Assembly: GCF_022024175.1 (NCBI RefSeq)
Contig: NZ_CP091794.1
Span: 1,674,001-1,738,000, forward strand
Direction: 5' to 3'
Length of the DNA: 64,000 nucleotides
From: Prevotella communis
GTDB lineage: Bacteria > Bacteroidota > Bacteroidia > Bacteroidales > Bacteroidaceae
Position numbers and translations under genes: made by a program. Shown in pieces: positions 1 through 7,560 of the stretch (within the stretch, counting starts at the first letter, position 1; the number at the start of each line of letters is the position of its first letter). The notes under the pieces are model-generated. The model had not been told where the DNA came from. It worked only from the letters and a program-made list of their open reading frames with translations, and did no database searches.

Positions 1-2
1 CA

Positions 3-986
3 GAGAAGGTTGAAGTGGAAATTGATTCTGAAGAGCTCGATAAGCGCGTTGGCGAGCAGGATGCTGAGAAGCTCCGTGAAGACCTCGAACTTGTTGACGG
101 AGTCTATCCGGAATTCGATGTGGAGACCTATCGCTCTGCAGAGGTGGCTCCCGTATTCTTTGGTTCTGCGCTTAATAATTTTGGTGTGCAGGAACTGCTG
201 AACTGCTTCGTGGAGATTGCGCCCAGCCCCCGTCCTACAAAGGCTGAGGAGCGTGAGGTACAACCCGAGGAACAGAAGTTTACAGGTTTTATCTTCAAGA
301 TTACGGCCAATATCGATCCCAACCACCGTTCATGTATTGCTTTCTGCAAGGTCTGCTCAGGCAAGTTCCAGCGCAACCAGCCCTACCTGCACGTACGTCA
401 GGGAAAGACCATGCGTTTCACCTCGCCCACACAGTTCATGGCGCAGCGTAAGTCTACTATTGACGAGGCATGGCCAGGAGATATCGTAGGTCTGCCTGAT
501 ACAGGAGGCATCTTTAAGATCGGTGATACGATTACTGAAGGCGAACAGCTGCATTTCCGCGGATTGCCTTCGTTCTCGCCTGAACTCTTCAAGTATATTG
601 AGAATGATGACCCCATGAAGGCCAAGCAACTACAGAAAGGTATTGACCAGTTGATGGACGAAGGTGTGGCACAATTGTTTGTCAACCAGTTTAACAACCG
701 TAAGATTATCGGTACCGTTGGTCAGCTGCAGTTTGAGGTTATCCAGTATCGTCTGGAGAACGAATACAACGCAAAATGCCGTTGGGAACCCGTACATCTT
801 TATAAGGCTTGTTGGATTTCCAGCGATGACGAGAAAGAGTTGGAAAACTTCAAGAAACGCAAGTACCAGTATATGGCAAAGGATAAAGAGGGTAGGGATG
901 TGTTCCTGGCCGACTCAGGCTACGTGCTCCAGATGGCACAGCAGGACTTTGAGCATATCCAGTTCCACTTTACCAGTGAGTTCTAA
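3..986 (+). CDS. prfC: Peptide chain release factor 3 (C-terminal part, 5' end outside window)
   Basis: Translation GTPase that removes release factors RF1/RF2 from the ribosome after peptide release. The reading frame is open from the window edge, so the N-terminal GTP-binding domain, with its P-loop and switch regions, is missing. About 327 residues remain, the C-terminal 60 percent of a roughly 525-residue RF3. What is visible is the end of the G domain, a beta-barrel domain II (RF3-like FTGFIFKI and DPNHRSCIAFCKVCSG), and the RF3 C-terminal domain with VGQLQFEVIQYRLENEY. The family assignment rests on these blocks, which distinguish RF3 from EF-G. The next gene converges on it with a gap of only 26 nt. 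Confidence 0.93.
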   Translation, partial: EKVEVEIDSEELDKRVGEQDAEKLREDLELVDGVYPEFDVETYRSAEVAPVFFGSALNNFGVQELLNCFVEIAPSPRPTKAEEREVQPEEQKFTGFIFKITANIDPNHRSCIAFCKVCSGKFQRNQPYLHVRQGKTMRFTSPTQFMAQRKSTIDEAWPGDIVGLPDTGGIFKIGDTITEGEQLHFRGLPSFSPELFKYIENDDPMKAKQLQKGIDQLMDEGVAQLFVNQFNNRKIIGTVGQLQFEVIQYRLENEYNAKCRWEPVHLYKACWISSDDEKELENFKKRKYQYMAKDKEGRDVFLADSGYVLQMAQQDFEHIQFHFTSEF

Positions 987-1012
987 GACGAATAAGACTA
1001 AGGAATTATCTC

Positions 1013-1612
1013 TTAGATTTTATTGATATCCACGTATCCGTGCATCACCGCGTAGATGGTGAGCGCGGATACGCTTTTCATACCCAGTTTCTCCATGATA
1101 TTCTTGCGGTGGGTAATCACCGTGGCCAGTCCGATATTCAGCTTGTCGGCTATCTCCTTATTGATATAGCCCTGCACAATCAGCGACATGACCTCTATCT
1201 CACGGTCCGACAGGATTTTCTGTTGCAGGATTTTGGGCATCTCGGGCATGTTGCGTCCGTTGGCATGCCCCCTATGCTGCAACGTCAGTAGTGAGCGCAC
1301 AAGCTCAGACTCGGGTACGTTGATGCAGAGTGAATGAAATTCCGTTAGCGTATTACCGCTGTTGAGCGAGAGGGTCAGCACAATCGTCTTACGTTGACGT
1401 TCCGTAAAGAAGGACTTGTTTTCCAGTACGATGTTCATCGAAACAAAATAGTGCATATACTGCTCAGGATTGTTGGCCATCAGTTCTGCCATCGAACCAT
1501 AAGTATCGATGGTGGCTATGGGCATCACGTTTTGTAGTAACTGCTTCAATCCGAGCACTGCCAGGGTGTTGGGATCGATGATGGCAATATGTGGTCGACC
1601 TTCTTTATTCAT
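1013..1612 (-). CDS. LuxR-family (NarL-type) DNA-binding response regulator with degenerate receiver
   Basis: A 199-residue transcription regulator. The C-terminal 65 residues form a LuxR/NarL-type HTH (LSDREIEVMSLIVQGYINKEIADKLNIGLATVITHRKNIMEKLG). The N-terminal 120 residues have the size and start of a receiver domain (HIAIIDPNTLAVLGLKQLL), but the usual acidic pair is reduced to one Asp. The strand that should carry the phospho-acceptor Asp reads YFVSMNIVLEN, with no Asp. The activity is therefore probably not controlled by ordinary phosphotransfer. The ATG at 1612 is preferred over an upstream in-frame TTG at 1636. No histidine kinase lies next to it. Target genes are unknown. Confidence 0.85.
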   Translation of the reverse strand: MNKEGRPHIAIIDPNTLAVLGLKQLLQNVMPIATIDTYGSMAELMANNPEQYMHYFVSMNIVLENKSFFTERQRKTIVLTLSLNSGNTLTEFHSLCINVPESELVRSLLTLQHRGHANGRNMPEMPKILQQKILSDREIEVMSLIVQGYINKEIADKLNIGLATVITHRKNIMEKLGMKSVSALTIYAVMHGYVDINKI

Positions 1613-1712
1613 AACGGGTTGCAAAGTTACAAACAATTTACAAATATACCAAAGTGTTAGGATGTACTTAGGTTAATAAAGTTTAAATATTGGAATTATT
1701 TTGGGTGGAGTG

Positions 1713-1743
1713 TTGTTTATTTGAGAAAATAATCCTAAATTTG
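1713..1743 (+). promoter_or_regulatory. Bacteroidota-type promoter of the orphan RNA
   Basis: TTG at 1713-1715, a 20-nt spacer, then TAAATTTG at 1736-1743, which fits the TAnnTTTG -7 consensus. Transcription would start at about 1750. No open reading frame of useful size follows; the three hairpins annotated as a putative small RNA do. Confidence 0.7.
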
Positions 1744-1749
1744 CAGCGT

Positions 1750-1884
1750 GTTTTTCATGGTATTAGATTATTAAGGTTAATTATCGAAGATTGATTGTCG
1801 CGAGACAAACAATCTTCCCCCAAAGCAATTACGATTTGTAATTGCTAAACGAAAAAGGGAGCCTGTGAAGGTTCCCTTTTCTCG
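1750..1884 (+). ncRNA. Putative stand-alone structured small RNA (about 135 nt)
   Basis: Three consecutive hairpins follow a canonical promoter. First: GAAGATTG (1786-1793) pairs with CAATCTTC (1810-1817), with an inner TTGTC/GACAA helix capped by a GCGA tetraloop. Second: AGCAATTAC (1824-1832) pairs perfectly with GTAATTGCT (1838-1846). Third: AAAAGGGAGCC (1853-1863) pairs with GGTTCCCTTTT (1870-1880) and ends in a T-run, so it looks like an intrinsic terminator. The only ORF inside is a 5-codon one at 1757. Both neighbours are on the opposite strand, so this is not a leader of a protein gene. I do not recognise the RNA family; it does not show the long bulged rod of 6S RNA. Confidence 0.6.
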
Positions 1885-1948
1885 TATCTATACCCAAGGC
1901 ATTCATGTTCTCGTATCGTTTTTCTTGTCTGCTGGTGATTATAGGGTA

Positions 1949-1975
1949 TAAAAAAATGAAGACCGAAGTCTTCAT
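1949..1975 (-). terminator. Intrinsic terminator of the tRNA transcript
   Basis: Read on the minus strand: ATGAAGAC, TTCG tetraloop, GTCTTCAT, then a run of T. It lies just after the 3' end of tRNA-Val. Confidence 0.8.
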
Positions 1976-1982
1976 CTTTCAG

Positions 1983-2057
1983 TAGGAACATTGGGACTCG
2001 AACCCAAGACCTCTTCAATGTGACTGAAGCGCTCTAAACCAACTGAGCTATGCTCCT
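1983..2057 (-). tRNA. tRNA-Val (anticodon CAC)
   Basis: 75 nt. The acceptor stem AGGAGCA pairs with TGTTCCT (one G-T), followed by discriminator A; CCA is not encoded. The D stem is GCTC/GAGC, the anticodon stem CTTCA/TGAAG with loop GTCACAT, and the T arm TTGGG-TTCGAGT-CCCAA. Loop positions 34-36 read CAC, giving valine for GTG codons. It is probably co-transcribed with the neighbouring tRNA-Arg. Confidence 0.9.
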
Positions 2058-2065
2058 GTGCTTTG

Positions 2066-2139
2066 TGAACCCGAAGGGATTCAAACCCTTGACCTTCAGA
2101 ACCGGAATCTGACGCTCTATTCAGCTAAGCTACGGGTCC
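2066..2139 (-). tRNA. tRNA-Arg (anticodon CCG)
   Basis: 74 nt. The acceptor stem GGACCCG pairs with CGGGTTC (one G-T), followed by discriminator A; CCA is not encoded. The anticodon stem is TCAGA/TCTGA with loop TTCCGGT, so the anticodon is CCG (arginine, codon CGG). The T arm is AAGGG-TTTGAAT-CCCTT. It lies 8 nt upstream of tRNA-Val on the same strand. Confidence 0.92.
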
Positions 2140-2232
2140 CTTTGTGTTCGTTAGCGGGTGCAAAAGTACACATTTTTTTCTAAAGGTGCAAATTTTTTTT
2201 CATTTATTTGCAACGATTGATAGAATTCTTTG

Positions 2233-2240
2233 TAACTTTG
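2233..2240 (+). promoter_or_regulatory. -7 box TAACTTTG before the lipoprotein-murB operon
   Basis: Matches TAnnTTTG and lies 30 nt before the ATG at 2270. The best -33 TTG is at 2208-2210, with a rather long 22-nt spacer. Confidence 0.55.
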
Positions 2241-2269
2241 CACCTCGAAAGTAAGCATAGAACAAACTG

Positions 2270-3118
2270 ATGGAAAAAAGAACGCTGATTCTTGGTATCG
2301 TAATGGTTTTAATCCTGACTTGTTGCAAGGATTTAAAACCTCAAAAATCTGATGACTCAACACTGGATGAAGACTCTTTGGAGTTGGCTGATTCGCTAAC
2401 GGGAGAAGAGAGTATGGACGAGTTGATTTCGGAAGCACCTATGCCTGTGGCGGCAGAGGAGTTGTTTGATGATTTCCTGTTTAACTTCGCGTCTAACAAG
2501 CGTCTCCAGATGGAGCGTGTGAAATTCCCGATTATTGTGAGTTCGGAGGCTAAGGCCGACACACTTGATAGGAAGGAATGGCAGATGGAACATTTCTTCA
2601 TGCATCATGGGGAATATACGCTGATATTCGATAGTGAGGCACAGATGGAGTCCGTTTCAGATACCTCCGTGAATCACGCCATCGTTGAGAAAATCTTCCT
2701 GGACCAGGGGTTTGTGTGCCAGTATCAGTTCGACCGTAAGAACGGACGCTGGATGCTCGACAGGATGAACAAGCAGACAATGTCTCATAATCCCAACGCT
2801 TCTTTCCTCTCATTCTATCGTCGCTTTGCCACCGATTCCGTTTTCCGTCAGCAGAGTCTGGCACAGGAGATAGCCTTCAGTGGTCCTGATCCTGATAATG
2901 ACTTTGAACAGATGGAGGGCGTCATTACGCCTGATTTCTGGGACGCCTTTGCACCTGAACTCCCTCACGGTACCATTTATAACATTGTGTATGGCCATCC
3001 TCACACACATTCTAATGTCAAGATATTCCTGTTGAGAGGCATTGCCAACGGTATGGAGGTAGCACTGACCTTCCGCCGTGAGCACAACGAATGGAAACTC
3101 ACAAAACTGTCTGAATGA
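2270..3118 (+). CDS. DUF4348-like lipoprotein
   Basis: 282 residues. The N-terminus is a lipoprotein signal (MEKRTLILGIVMVLILTCC), with the lipobox Cys at about residue 18-19, followed by an acidic Ser/Asp/Glu-rich linker to about residue 60. The rest is a compact globular domain with FDDFLFNF near its start and ADSVFRQQS-like helices in the middle, resembling the Bacteroidota DUF4348 family of unknown function. It is probably anchored in the periplasm or outer membrane. It is the first gene of a three-gene operon: its TGA overlaps the ATG of murB by 4 nt. No function can be stated. Confidence 0.75.
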   Translation: MEKRTLILGIVMVLILTCCKDLKPQKSDDSTLDEDSLELADSLTGEESMDELISEAPMPVAAEELFDDFLFNFASNKRLQMERVKFPIIVSSEAKADTLDRKEWQMEHFFMHHGEYTLIFDSEAQMESVSDTSVNHAIVEKIFLDQGFVCQYQFDRKNGRWMLDRMNKQTMSHNPNASFLSFYRRFATDSVFRQQSLAQEIAFSGPDPDNDFEQMEGVITPDFWDAFAPELPHGTIYNIVYGHPHTHSNVKIFLLRGIANGMEVALTFRREHNEWKLTKLSE

Positions 3119-4140
3119 TGAGAGATGAAGTTAACTATAGTCTGTTAGCCCACAACACCTTCGGCATCGACGCCAGGTGTTTTCGCTTTCTGGAATATGC
3201 TGACATTGAGGATGCCCAGATAGTTGCTAAAATGTTGCGTGGTATATCGACGCCCCCGCTTATTATCGGTGGTGGAAGTAACCTATTGCTTACGGGTGAC
3301 TATGACAGTTATGTGGTTCACTCTGCCATCAAAGGACATGAGGTACTTCCTGCTGATGATGCTGATCACCTGCTGCTGCGTGTAGGTAGTGGTGAGGTAT
3401 GGGACGATGTGGTGGCTCTATGTGTGAAGAATGGTTGGCAGGGTGCTGAAAACCTCTCGTTGATACCAGGTGAGGTGGGGGCATCTGCCGTTCAGAATAT
3501 CGGTGCCTACGGTAGTGAGGCCAGCCATATTATATATAAGGTGGAAGCCGTTGAAATCTCTACAGGTCAGCTCCGTGAGTTTAAGGCCGAAGATTGTCAG
3601 TACGGCTATCGCCAGAGTCGTTTTAAGACAGAGTGGAAAAACCGGTTCCTGATTACCCACGTCACCTACCGTCTTTCAAAGCAGACAGGCAACCTCAATA
3701 TCGAGTATGGTAATATCCGTGCCGAACTGGAACGCAGACATATAGATAATCCCACGTTGCAGCAGTTGCGCGACGTGATTATTGATATCCGTAACAATAA
3801 ACTGCCCGACCCCAAAGTCCTGGGGAATGCTGGCAGTTTCTTCATGAATCCTGTGGTGGGTCGTGAGCAGTACGAACAGCTCTTGGCGCAATATCCCCAG
3901 ATGCCTCATTACCATATTGACGAGCAGCACGAGAAGATTCCTGCCGGCTGGCTCATCGAACAGGCTGGCTGGAAGGGGCGGTCTATAGGCCCCGCTGGCG
4001 TACATGACCGTCAGGCATTGGTGCTGGTGAATCGTGGTGGAGCGAGAGGTGCTGACATTGTGTACCTCTGTCAACAGATTCAGAAGGATGTCCTTGATCG
4101 CTTCGGCATTCAGATAAATCCAGAGGTGAATATCATATGA
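3115..4140 (+). CDS. murB: UDP-N-acetylenolpyruvoylglucosamine reductase
   Basis: Cytoplasmic flavoenzyme that reduces UDP-GlcNAc-enolpyruvate to UDP-MurNAc with NADPH in peptidoglycan precursor synthesis. 341 residues, the type I (E. coli-like) length. The FAD-binding blocks are PPLIIGGGSNLLL (about residues 47-59) and SLIPGEVGASAVQNIGAYG (about 115-133). The catalytic Ser lies in GNAGSFFMNP and the C-terminal Glu in INPEVNII. Two ATGs occur in tandem at 3115 and 3118. It is coupled by 4-nt overlaps to the lipoprotein upstream and the MBL-fold hydrolase downstream. Confidence 0.97.
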   Translation: MMRDEVNYSLLAHNTFGIDARCFRFLEYADIEDAQIVAKMLRGISTPPLIIGGGSNLLLTGDYDSYVVHSAIKGHEVLPADDADHLLLRVGSGEVWDDVVALCVKNGWQGAENLSLIPGEVGASAVQNIGAYGSEASHIIYKVEAVEISTGQLREFKAEDCQYGYRQSRFKTEWKNRFLITHVTYRLSKQTGNLNIEYGNIRAELERRHIDNPTLQQLRDVIIDIRNNKLPDPKVLGNAGSFFMNPVVGREQYEQLLAQYPQMPHYHIDEQHEKIPAGWLIEQAGWKGRSIGPAGVHDRQALVLVNRGGARGADIVYLCQQIQKDVLDRFGIQINPEVNII

Positions 4141-4901
4141 GAATCACATTCCTCGGCACAGGCACATCGTGTGGCGTACCCGTGATAGGTTGCCAGTGTA
4201 AGGTTTGTCAGAGCACAGACCCCAAGGACAAGCGTCTGCGCTGTTCTATTCTGGTAGAGACCGACAACACCCGTATCCTCGTTGATGCCGGTCCCGATTT
4301 CCGTCAGCAGATCCTGCCACAGCCCTTCCGTCGCATCGACGCCATTCTGGTCACCCATTCCCATTACGACCACATGGGCGGTATGGACGATATCCGTCCT
4401 TATTGTCAGTTTGGCGAGATGAATGTTTATGCCGATGCCATCGCCCGTAGAGGGATGCTCGAGATGCTGCCTTACTGTTTTGTAGAGAACCGTTACCCAG
4501 GTGTGCCTCAGATAGGTCTGCACGAGATCAGTGCCGGCAGTCCCTTCACCATTGGCGATATCCCCGTGATGCCCATCCGCGTGATGCATGGCAAGTTGCC
4601 CATTCTCGGTTTCCGTTTCGACACTTTCGCCTATATCACGGATATGAAGTATATTGAGGACGACCAGTTGCCCTTGCTCGAAGGTGTGGAGACGCTATGC
4701 GTCAACGCTTTGCGTTTCGATAAGCCCCACCACTCCCATCAGTTGGTAGATGATGCCATCGCCTTTGCCAGAAGAGTAGGGGCCAGGCGCACCCTCCTTA
4801 CCCACATGTGTCATGATGTAGGTCTGCACGAAGAGGTCAACAAGATACTACCTGAAGGTTTTGAGTTGGCTTTCGATGGTCAGGTATTAGAAATAAAATG
4901 A
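4137..4901 (+). CDS. MBL-fold metal-dependent hydrolase (PhnP-like)
   Basis: 254-residue metallo-beta-lactamase-fold hydrolase. The metal motif THSHYDHMGG is at about residues 73-82, with a later THMCHDVG His motif. The N-terminal Cys-rich stretch GTSCGVPVIGCQCKVC is typical of the PhnP group of phosphodiesterases. Its substrate is unknown; PhnP itself acts on a cyclic phosphodiester of the phosphonate pathway, but no phosphonate genes are near. The start overlaps the murB stop (ATGA), so the two genes are translationally coupled. A bidirectional terminator begins within its stop codon. Confidence 0.85.
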   Translation: MRITFLGTGTSCGVPVIGCQCKVCQSTDPKDKRLRCSILVETDNTRILVDAGPDFRQQILPQPFRRIDAILVTHSHYDHMGGMDDIRPYCQFGEMNVYADAIARRGMLEMLPYCFVENRYPGVPQIGLHEISAGSPFTIGDIPVMPIRVMHGKLPILGFRFDTFAYITDMKYIEDDQLPLLEGVETLCVNALRFDKPHHSHQLVDDAIAFARRVGARRTLLTHMCHDVGLHEEVNKILPEGFELAFDGQVLEIK

Positions 4902-4931
4902 GTCTCAGCAATTACTGAGACTCTTTTTTTT
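4900..4931. terminator. Bidirectional intrinsic terminator
   Basis: GAGTCTCAG (4900-4908), loop CAATTA, CTGAGACTC (4915-4923), then eight T. The opposite strand also ends in a T-rich run, so it can serve both converging operons. Confidence 0.85.
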
Positions 4932-4933
4932 CT

Positions 4934-5197
4934 TTAGCGTCGGAAAATATTCAGGATACTGCCGTAGTTGCGCTTCAGTTTATGCAGCATCATCACGCCG
5001 TCGTAGGCCATGAAGCCGTATTTCACGTATTTCAGAATCTGTTCGCTGCGCGACAGGTCTTCCTCCTTCTCCATCAGTTTGCCCCATAACTGCTTAATCT
5101 CCTCGTTTTCCAACTCGATGACTTCGTCCAACTGCTCTTTGCGCATCTGGATTTCCTCTATTGAGTGATACGGTCTTACACGTCTCTTCTTTGCCAT
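4934..5197 (-). CDS. Small hypothetical protein, helical, basic N-terminus
   Basis: 87 residues, starting MAKKRRVRPYHS. The middle (residues 15-55) is rich in Glu/Lys/Leu and probably a helix or short coiled coil. The C-terminal part (KYGFMAYDGVMMLHKLKRNYG) is amphipathic. There is no signal peptide and no recognised domain. It is the last gene of a minus-strand group with a holin-like membrane protein and a YtxH protein, an arrangement that suggests an envelope or stress role. This is inference from context only. Confidence 0.65.
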   Translation of the reverse strand: MAKKRRVRPYHSIEEIQMRKEQLDEVIELENEEIKQLWGKLMEKEEDLSRSEQILKYVKYGFMAYDGVMMLHKLKRNYGSILNIFRR

Positions 5198-5212
5198 AGT
5201 CAGTAAAAAGCG

Positions 5213-5560
5213 TTAGTTAAGCAACATTCTTGACAGGTATTTCACCAGCGGACGCTCAATCCATGACTTACGTGAGCCATAGACCATCAGCAACAGGAGC
5301 AGATAAATACCGGCTACAATCACCAGCGACAGGACGAGCCCCGTGAATTGCGACAACCATACGGCAAAAGCTGCCGACAGGAAGAATAGCGAGATAGACA
5401 GAATAACGGCCAGTGTCACAGCCAGTGCTATGGCACTCAATAGGCGCACTACCTTCTCTACAACATCCAGTTTCGCATATTCCTTGCGAAGCTCGAAGTT
5501 GTGCTTCACCATCTCAACGAGTTGGGTGATAGTCTCTATATTCTTATCGCTTGACAGCAT
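5213..5560 (-). CDS. Phage-holin-family (holin superfamily III/6-like) membrane protein
   Basis: 115 residues with two strong membrane segments (about residues 40-65 and 73-95) between a polar N-terminal helix (TITQLVEMVKHNFELRKEYAKLDVVEKV) and a basic tail. This is the layout of the Phage_holin_3_6/DUF1469 group, widespread in bacterial chromosomes and not evidence of a prophage. It lies 15 nt upstream of the small hypothetical protein and about 47 nt downstream of the YtxH gene. The spacer before its ATG consists of AATTGACAATT-type direct repeats. Confidence 0.75.
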   Translation of the reverse strand: MLSSDKNIETITQLVEMVKHNFELRKEYAKLDVVEKVVRLLSAIALAVTLAVILSISLFFLSAAFAVWLSQFTGLVLSLVIVAGIYLLLLLMVYGSRKSWIERPLVKYLSRMLLN

Positions 5561-5604
5561 TTCCTAATTTACAATTGTCAATTTTCAATTATCAATTGTC
5601 AATT
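5561..5604. repeat. AT-rich direct repeats between YtxH and holin-like genes
   Basis: Read on the minus strand, four imperfect copies of AATTGACAATT/AATTGATAATT lie directly before the holin-like ATG. No hairpin or promoter motif is evident. Similar spacer repeats occur elsewhere in the window (see findings). Confidence 0.6.
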
Positions 5605-5607
5605 CCC

Positions 5608-5814
5608 TTAATCCGCAGCTTCATCCAGGTCGTCAATCAGATCGCCCACATCCTTGCGGTTCAGTTTGATGTTGTGCTTTTTCAGAAATTCATCCACGGT
5701 GTTTGATATTTTCTCGCGTGTGTTGCTGCCTTTGTCGGGAGCCACGAGAATACCGATGGCTGCACCAGCTAATGCCCCACCAAGGAAAGCTCCCAGATAA
5801 CCTAAACCTTTCAT
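5608..5814 (-). CDS. YtxH domain-containing small protein
   Basis: 68 residues. The N-terminal glycine/alanine-rich membrane segment (GYLGAFLGGALAGAAIGILVAPDKGS, about residues 4-29) ends in the APDKG motif of YtxH-type general stress/gas-vesicle-like proteins. A helical tail TREKISNTVDEFLKKH follows, then an acidic end. It is the first gene of the minus-strand operon, with a good promoter at 5855-5884. A role in envelope stress is known for some family members but is not shown here. Confidence 0.8.
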   Translation of the reverse strand: MKGLGYLGAFLGGALAGAAIGILVAPDKGSNTREKISNTVDEFLKKHNIKLNRKDVGDLIDDLDEAAD

Positions 5815-5854
5815 AACTAATAAATGATAAGTGAATAAATAAATTTTCTGCGAG

Positions 5855-5884
5855 CAAATTTACACAAAAATATAGAAAAGACAA
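5855..5884 (-). promoter_or_regulatory. Promoter of the YtxH-holin operon
   Basis: On the minus strand: TTG (complement of 5882-5884), 19 nt, TAAATTTG (complement of 5855-5862). Canonical Bacteroidota spacing. Confidence 0.65.
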
Positions 5885-6031
5885 GTGTTTTGCGTGGATT
5901 TTTTTGTTAAATAGCCCATATTTTGTCCATTTAACAAAGTTTATGCACCTTTTTGGTCCATATTTCGACGATATTTTGTAATTTCGCACGGTAAAAAATT
6001 GAATTATTCAAGAATAATAAATAAAAGAATT

Positions 6032-6526
6032 ATGAAGAAGTACATCGTTTTGTGCGCAGGCCTTTGCCTGGCTATGTCATTTACCGGTTGTAAATCTAGT
6101 GAGAGTGCCTACAAGAAGGCTTACGAGAAAGCCCAGGCTCAGGCTCAGACCACACAGCAGGAAACACCAGTAGTTCAGGAGACTCCCGTAGTGACGCCTG
6201 TTGTCACAAAGCCCGTTACCGAGACAAAGGTTGTTGACAATCTGGATAACGTCACCGTTCGTCAGGAGCGCGTGTCTGTTGTCAACGGTGCTGGTCTGAA
6301 GGACTTCAGCGTTGTCGTTGGTTCTTTCTCTGTGATTGCAAATGCCGAGGGTCTGCAGCAGCGTCTGAAGAATGCCGGTTATGCAGCTCAGATTGTAAAG
6401 AACGATGAGCGTAACATGTATCGTGTTATCGCTTCTACCTTCGCTACAAAGGCAGAGGCTGTTCAGAGCCGCGATCAGCTGCGAGCTACCTATCCCGATG
6501 CATGGTTGCTGTTCTACACTCGCTAA
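6032..6526 (+). CDS. SPOR-domain lipoprotein
   Basis: 164 residues. Lipoprotein signal MKKYIVLCAGLCLAMSFTGC with the lipobox Cys at residue 20. Next is a Gln/Ala-rich helix, then a Pro/Thr/Val-rich linker (about residues 45-75), and a C-terminal SPOR domain (about 90-164, FSVVVGSFSVIANAEGLQQ start). SPOR domains bind denuded glycan strands at the division site, so a periplasmic peptidoglycan-binding role is likely. An upstream in-frame ATG at 5999 was rejected because it would put 11 polar residues before the signal peptide. A degenerate -7 box (TAATTTCG, 5979-5986) lies upstream. Confidence 0.88.
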   Translation: MKKYIVLCAGLCLAMSFTGCKSSESAYKKAYEKAQAQAQTTQQETPVVQETPVVTPVVTKPVTETKVVDNLDNVTVRQERVSVVNGAGLKDFSVVVGSFSVIANAEGLQQRLKNAGYAAQIVKNDERNMYRVIASTFATKAEAVQSRDQLRATYPDAWLLFYTR

Positions 6527-6538
6527 GCATCAATACGA

Positions 6539-6955
6539 TTGGCAAGAATACTTTCTATCGACTACGGTCGTAAACGAACAGGTTTAGCAGTCACCGATCC
6601 GCTTCAGATTATTGCTGGCGGATTGGCGACTGTTGCTACATCAGAGCTCTTTGAGTGGCTGCAGGCTTATATAGCCCGTGAACCTGTGGAGCGTATTGTG
6701 ATTGGCGAACCGCGTCAGCCTAATGGTGAACCCAGCGAGAACCTGGCACGTGTGCAGCAGTTTGTGAACCGTTGGCGCAAAGCCGTGCCCAACATTCCCA
6801 TTGAGTATTACGACGAGCGCTTCACGTCGGTATTGGCGCATCAGGCCATGATTGACGGCGGTCTGCGCAAGAAGGCGCGTCAGAACAAGGGACTGGTTGA
6901 CGAGATTAGTGCTACGATTATCCTTGAGGACTATATGCGTAGCCGTAAGTTTTAA
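6539..6955 (+). CDS. ruvX: Putative pre-16S rRNA nuclease (YqgF/RuvX)
   Basis: 138 residues, RNase H-like fold, acting in 16S rRNA 5' end maturation. Visible motifs are the first Asp block ILSIDYGRKRTGLAVTD, IVIGEP, the Glu block YDERFTSVLA and the last Asp block DEISATIILEDYM. The start is TTG at 6539, giving the family-typical MARILSIDYG; no ATG is available upstream of that motif. It lies 12 nt downstream of the SPOR gene and is probably co-transcribed with it, def and the TPR gene. Confidence 0.9.
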   Translation: MARILSIDYGRKRTGLAVTDPLQIIAGGLATVATSELFEWLQAYIAREPVERIVIGEPRQPNGEPSENLARVQQFVNRWRKAVPNIPIEYYDERFTSVLAHQAMIDGGLRKKARQNKGLVDEISATIILEDYMRSRKF

Positions 6956-6982
6956 TGTTAAATATTTAATCTTTAATCTAAA

Positions 6983-7543
6983 GTGATTTTACCTATTTAT
7001 ATTTACGGACAGCCCGTGCTGCGTAAGGTTGCAGAAGACATTACGCCCGACTATCCTGAGTTGAAGACACTCATTTCTAATATGTGGGAGACACTGGCCG
7101 ATTCAGAAGGTATCGGATTGGCAGCGCCTCAGGTCGGACTTGATATTCGTTTGGTAGTCATTGACTTAGACCCATTGTCTGAAGATTTACCTGAATACAA
7201 GGATTTCCGTCAGGTATATATTAATGCTCATATCGTGGAGTACGACGAAACCAATACCGACGCTTCTGAGGAAGGCTGTCTGTCGTTGCCTGCTATCCAC
7301 GAGAAGGTGATTCGTCCCACGCGTATCCGTGTGCAGTGGATGGACGAGAACTTCCAGGCTCATGACGAGTGGATTGAGGGTTACCTGGCACGTGTGATGC
7401 AGCACGAGTTCGACCACCTGGACGGAAAGATGTTCATTGACCGTATCTCTCCTCTTCGCAAGCAACTCATCAAGAGTAAGTTGAAAGCGCTTACTCAGGG
7501 TCGCTATCGTTGTGGCTACAAGACCAAGCCCGTCAGGAGATAA
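6983..7543 (+). CDS. def: Peptide deformylase
   Basis: 186 residues. Fe/Zn enzyme that removes the N-formyl group from nascent proteins. All three signatures are present: [10 protein letters not shown] (about 44-53), EEGCLSLP with the metal Cys (about 96-103), and QHEFDHLDG with the two metal His and the catalytic Glu (about 140-148). The start is GTG at 6983, giving the usual [14 protein letters not shown]. The spacer before it is an AT-rich repeat (TTAATGTTAAATATTTAATC type). Confidence 0.96.
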   Translation: MILPIYIYGQPVLRKVAEDITPDYPELKTLISNMWETLADSEGIGLAAPQVGLDIRLVVIDLDPLSEDLPEYKDFRQVYINAHIVEYDETNTDASEEGCLSLPAIHEKVIRPTRIRVQWMDENFQAHDEWIEGYLARVMQHEFDHLDGKMFIDRISPLRKQLIKSKLKALTQGRYRCGYKTKPVRR

Positions 7544-7560
7544 GAAATGATAGGTGAGAG

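Noticed and set aside
1750..1884. Identification of the orphan RNA as 6S, SRP or tmRNA
   Set aside because: It lacks the long bulged rod of 6S, the SRP GGAA/GNRA asymmetric loop arrangement, and any tRNA-like ends; left as an unknown sRNA.
5213..5560. Prophage remnant suggested by the holin-like gene
   Set aside because: No other phage genes nearby; this holin-like family is widespread in chromosomes next to YtxH genes.
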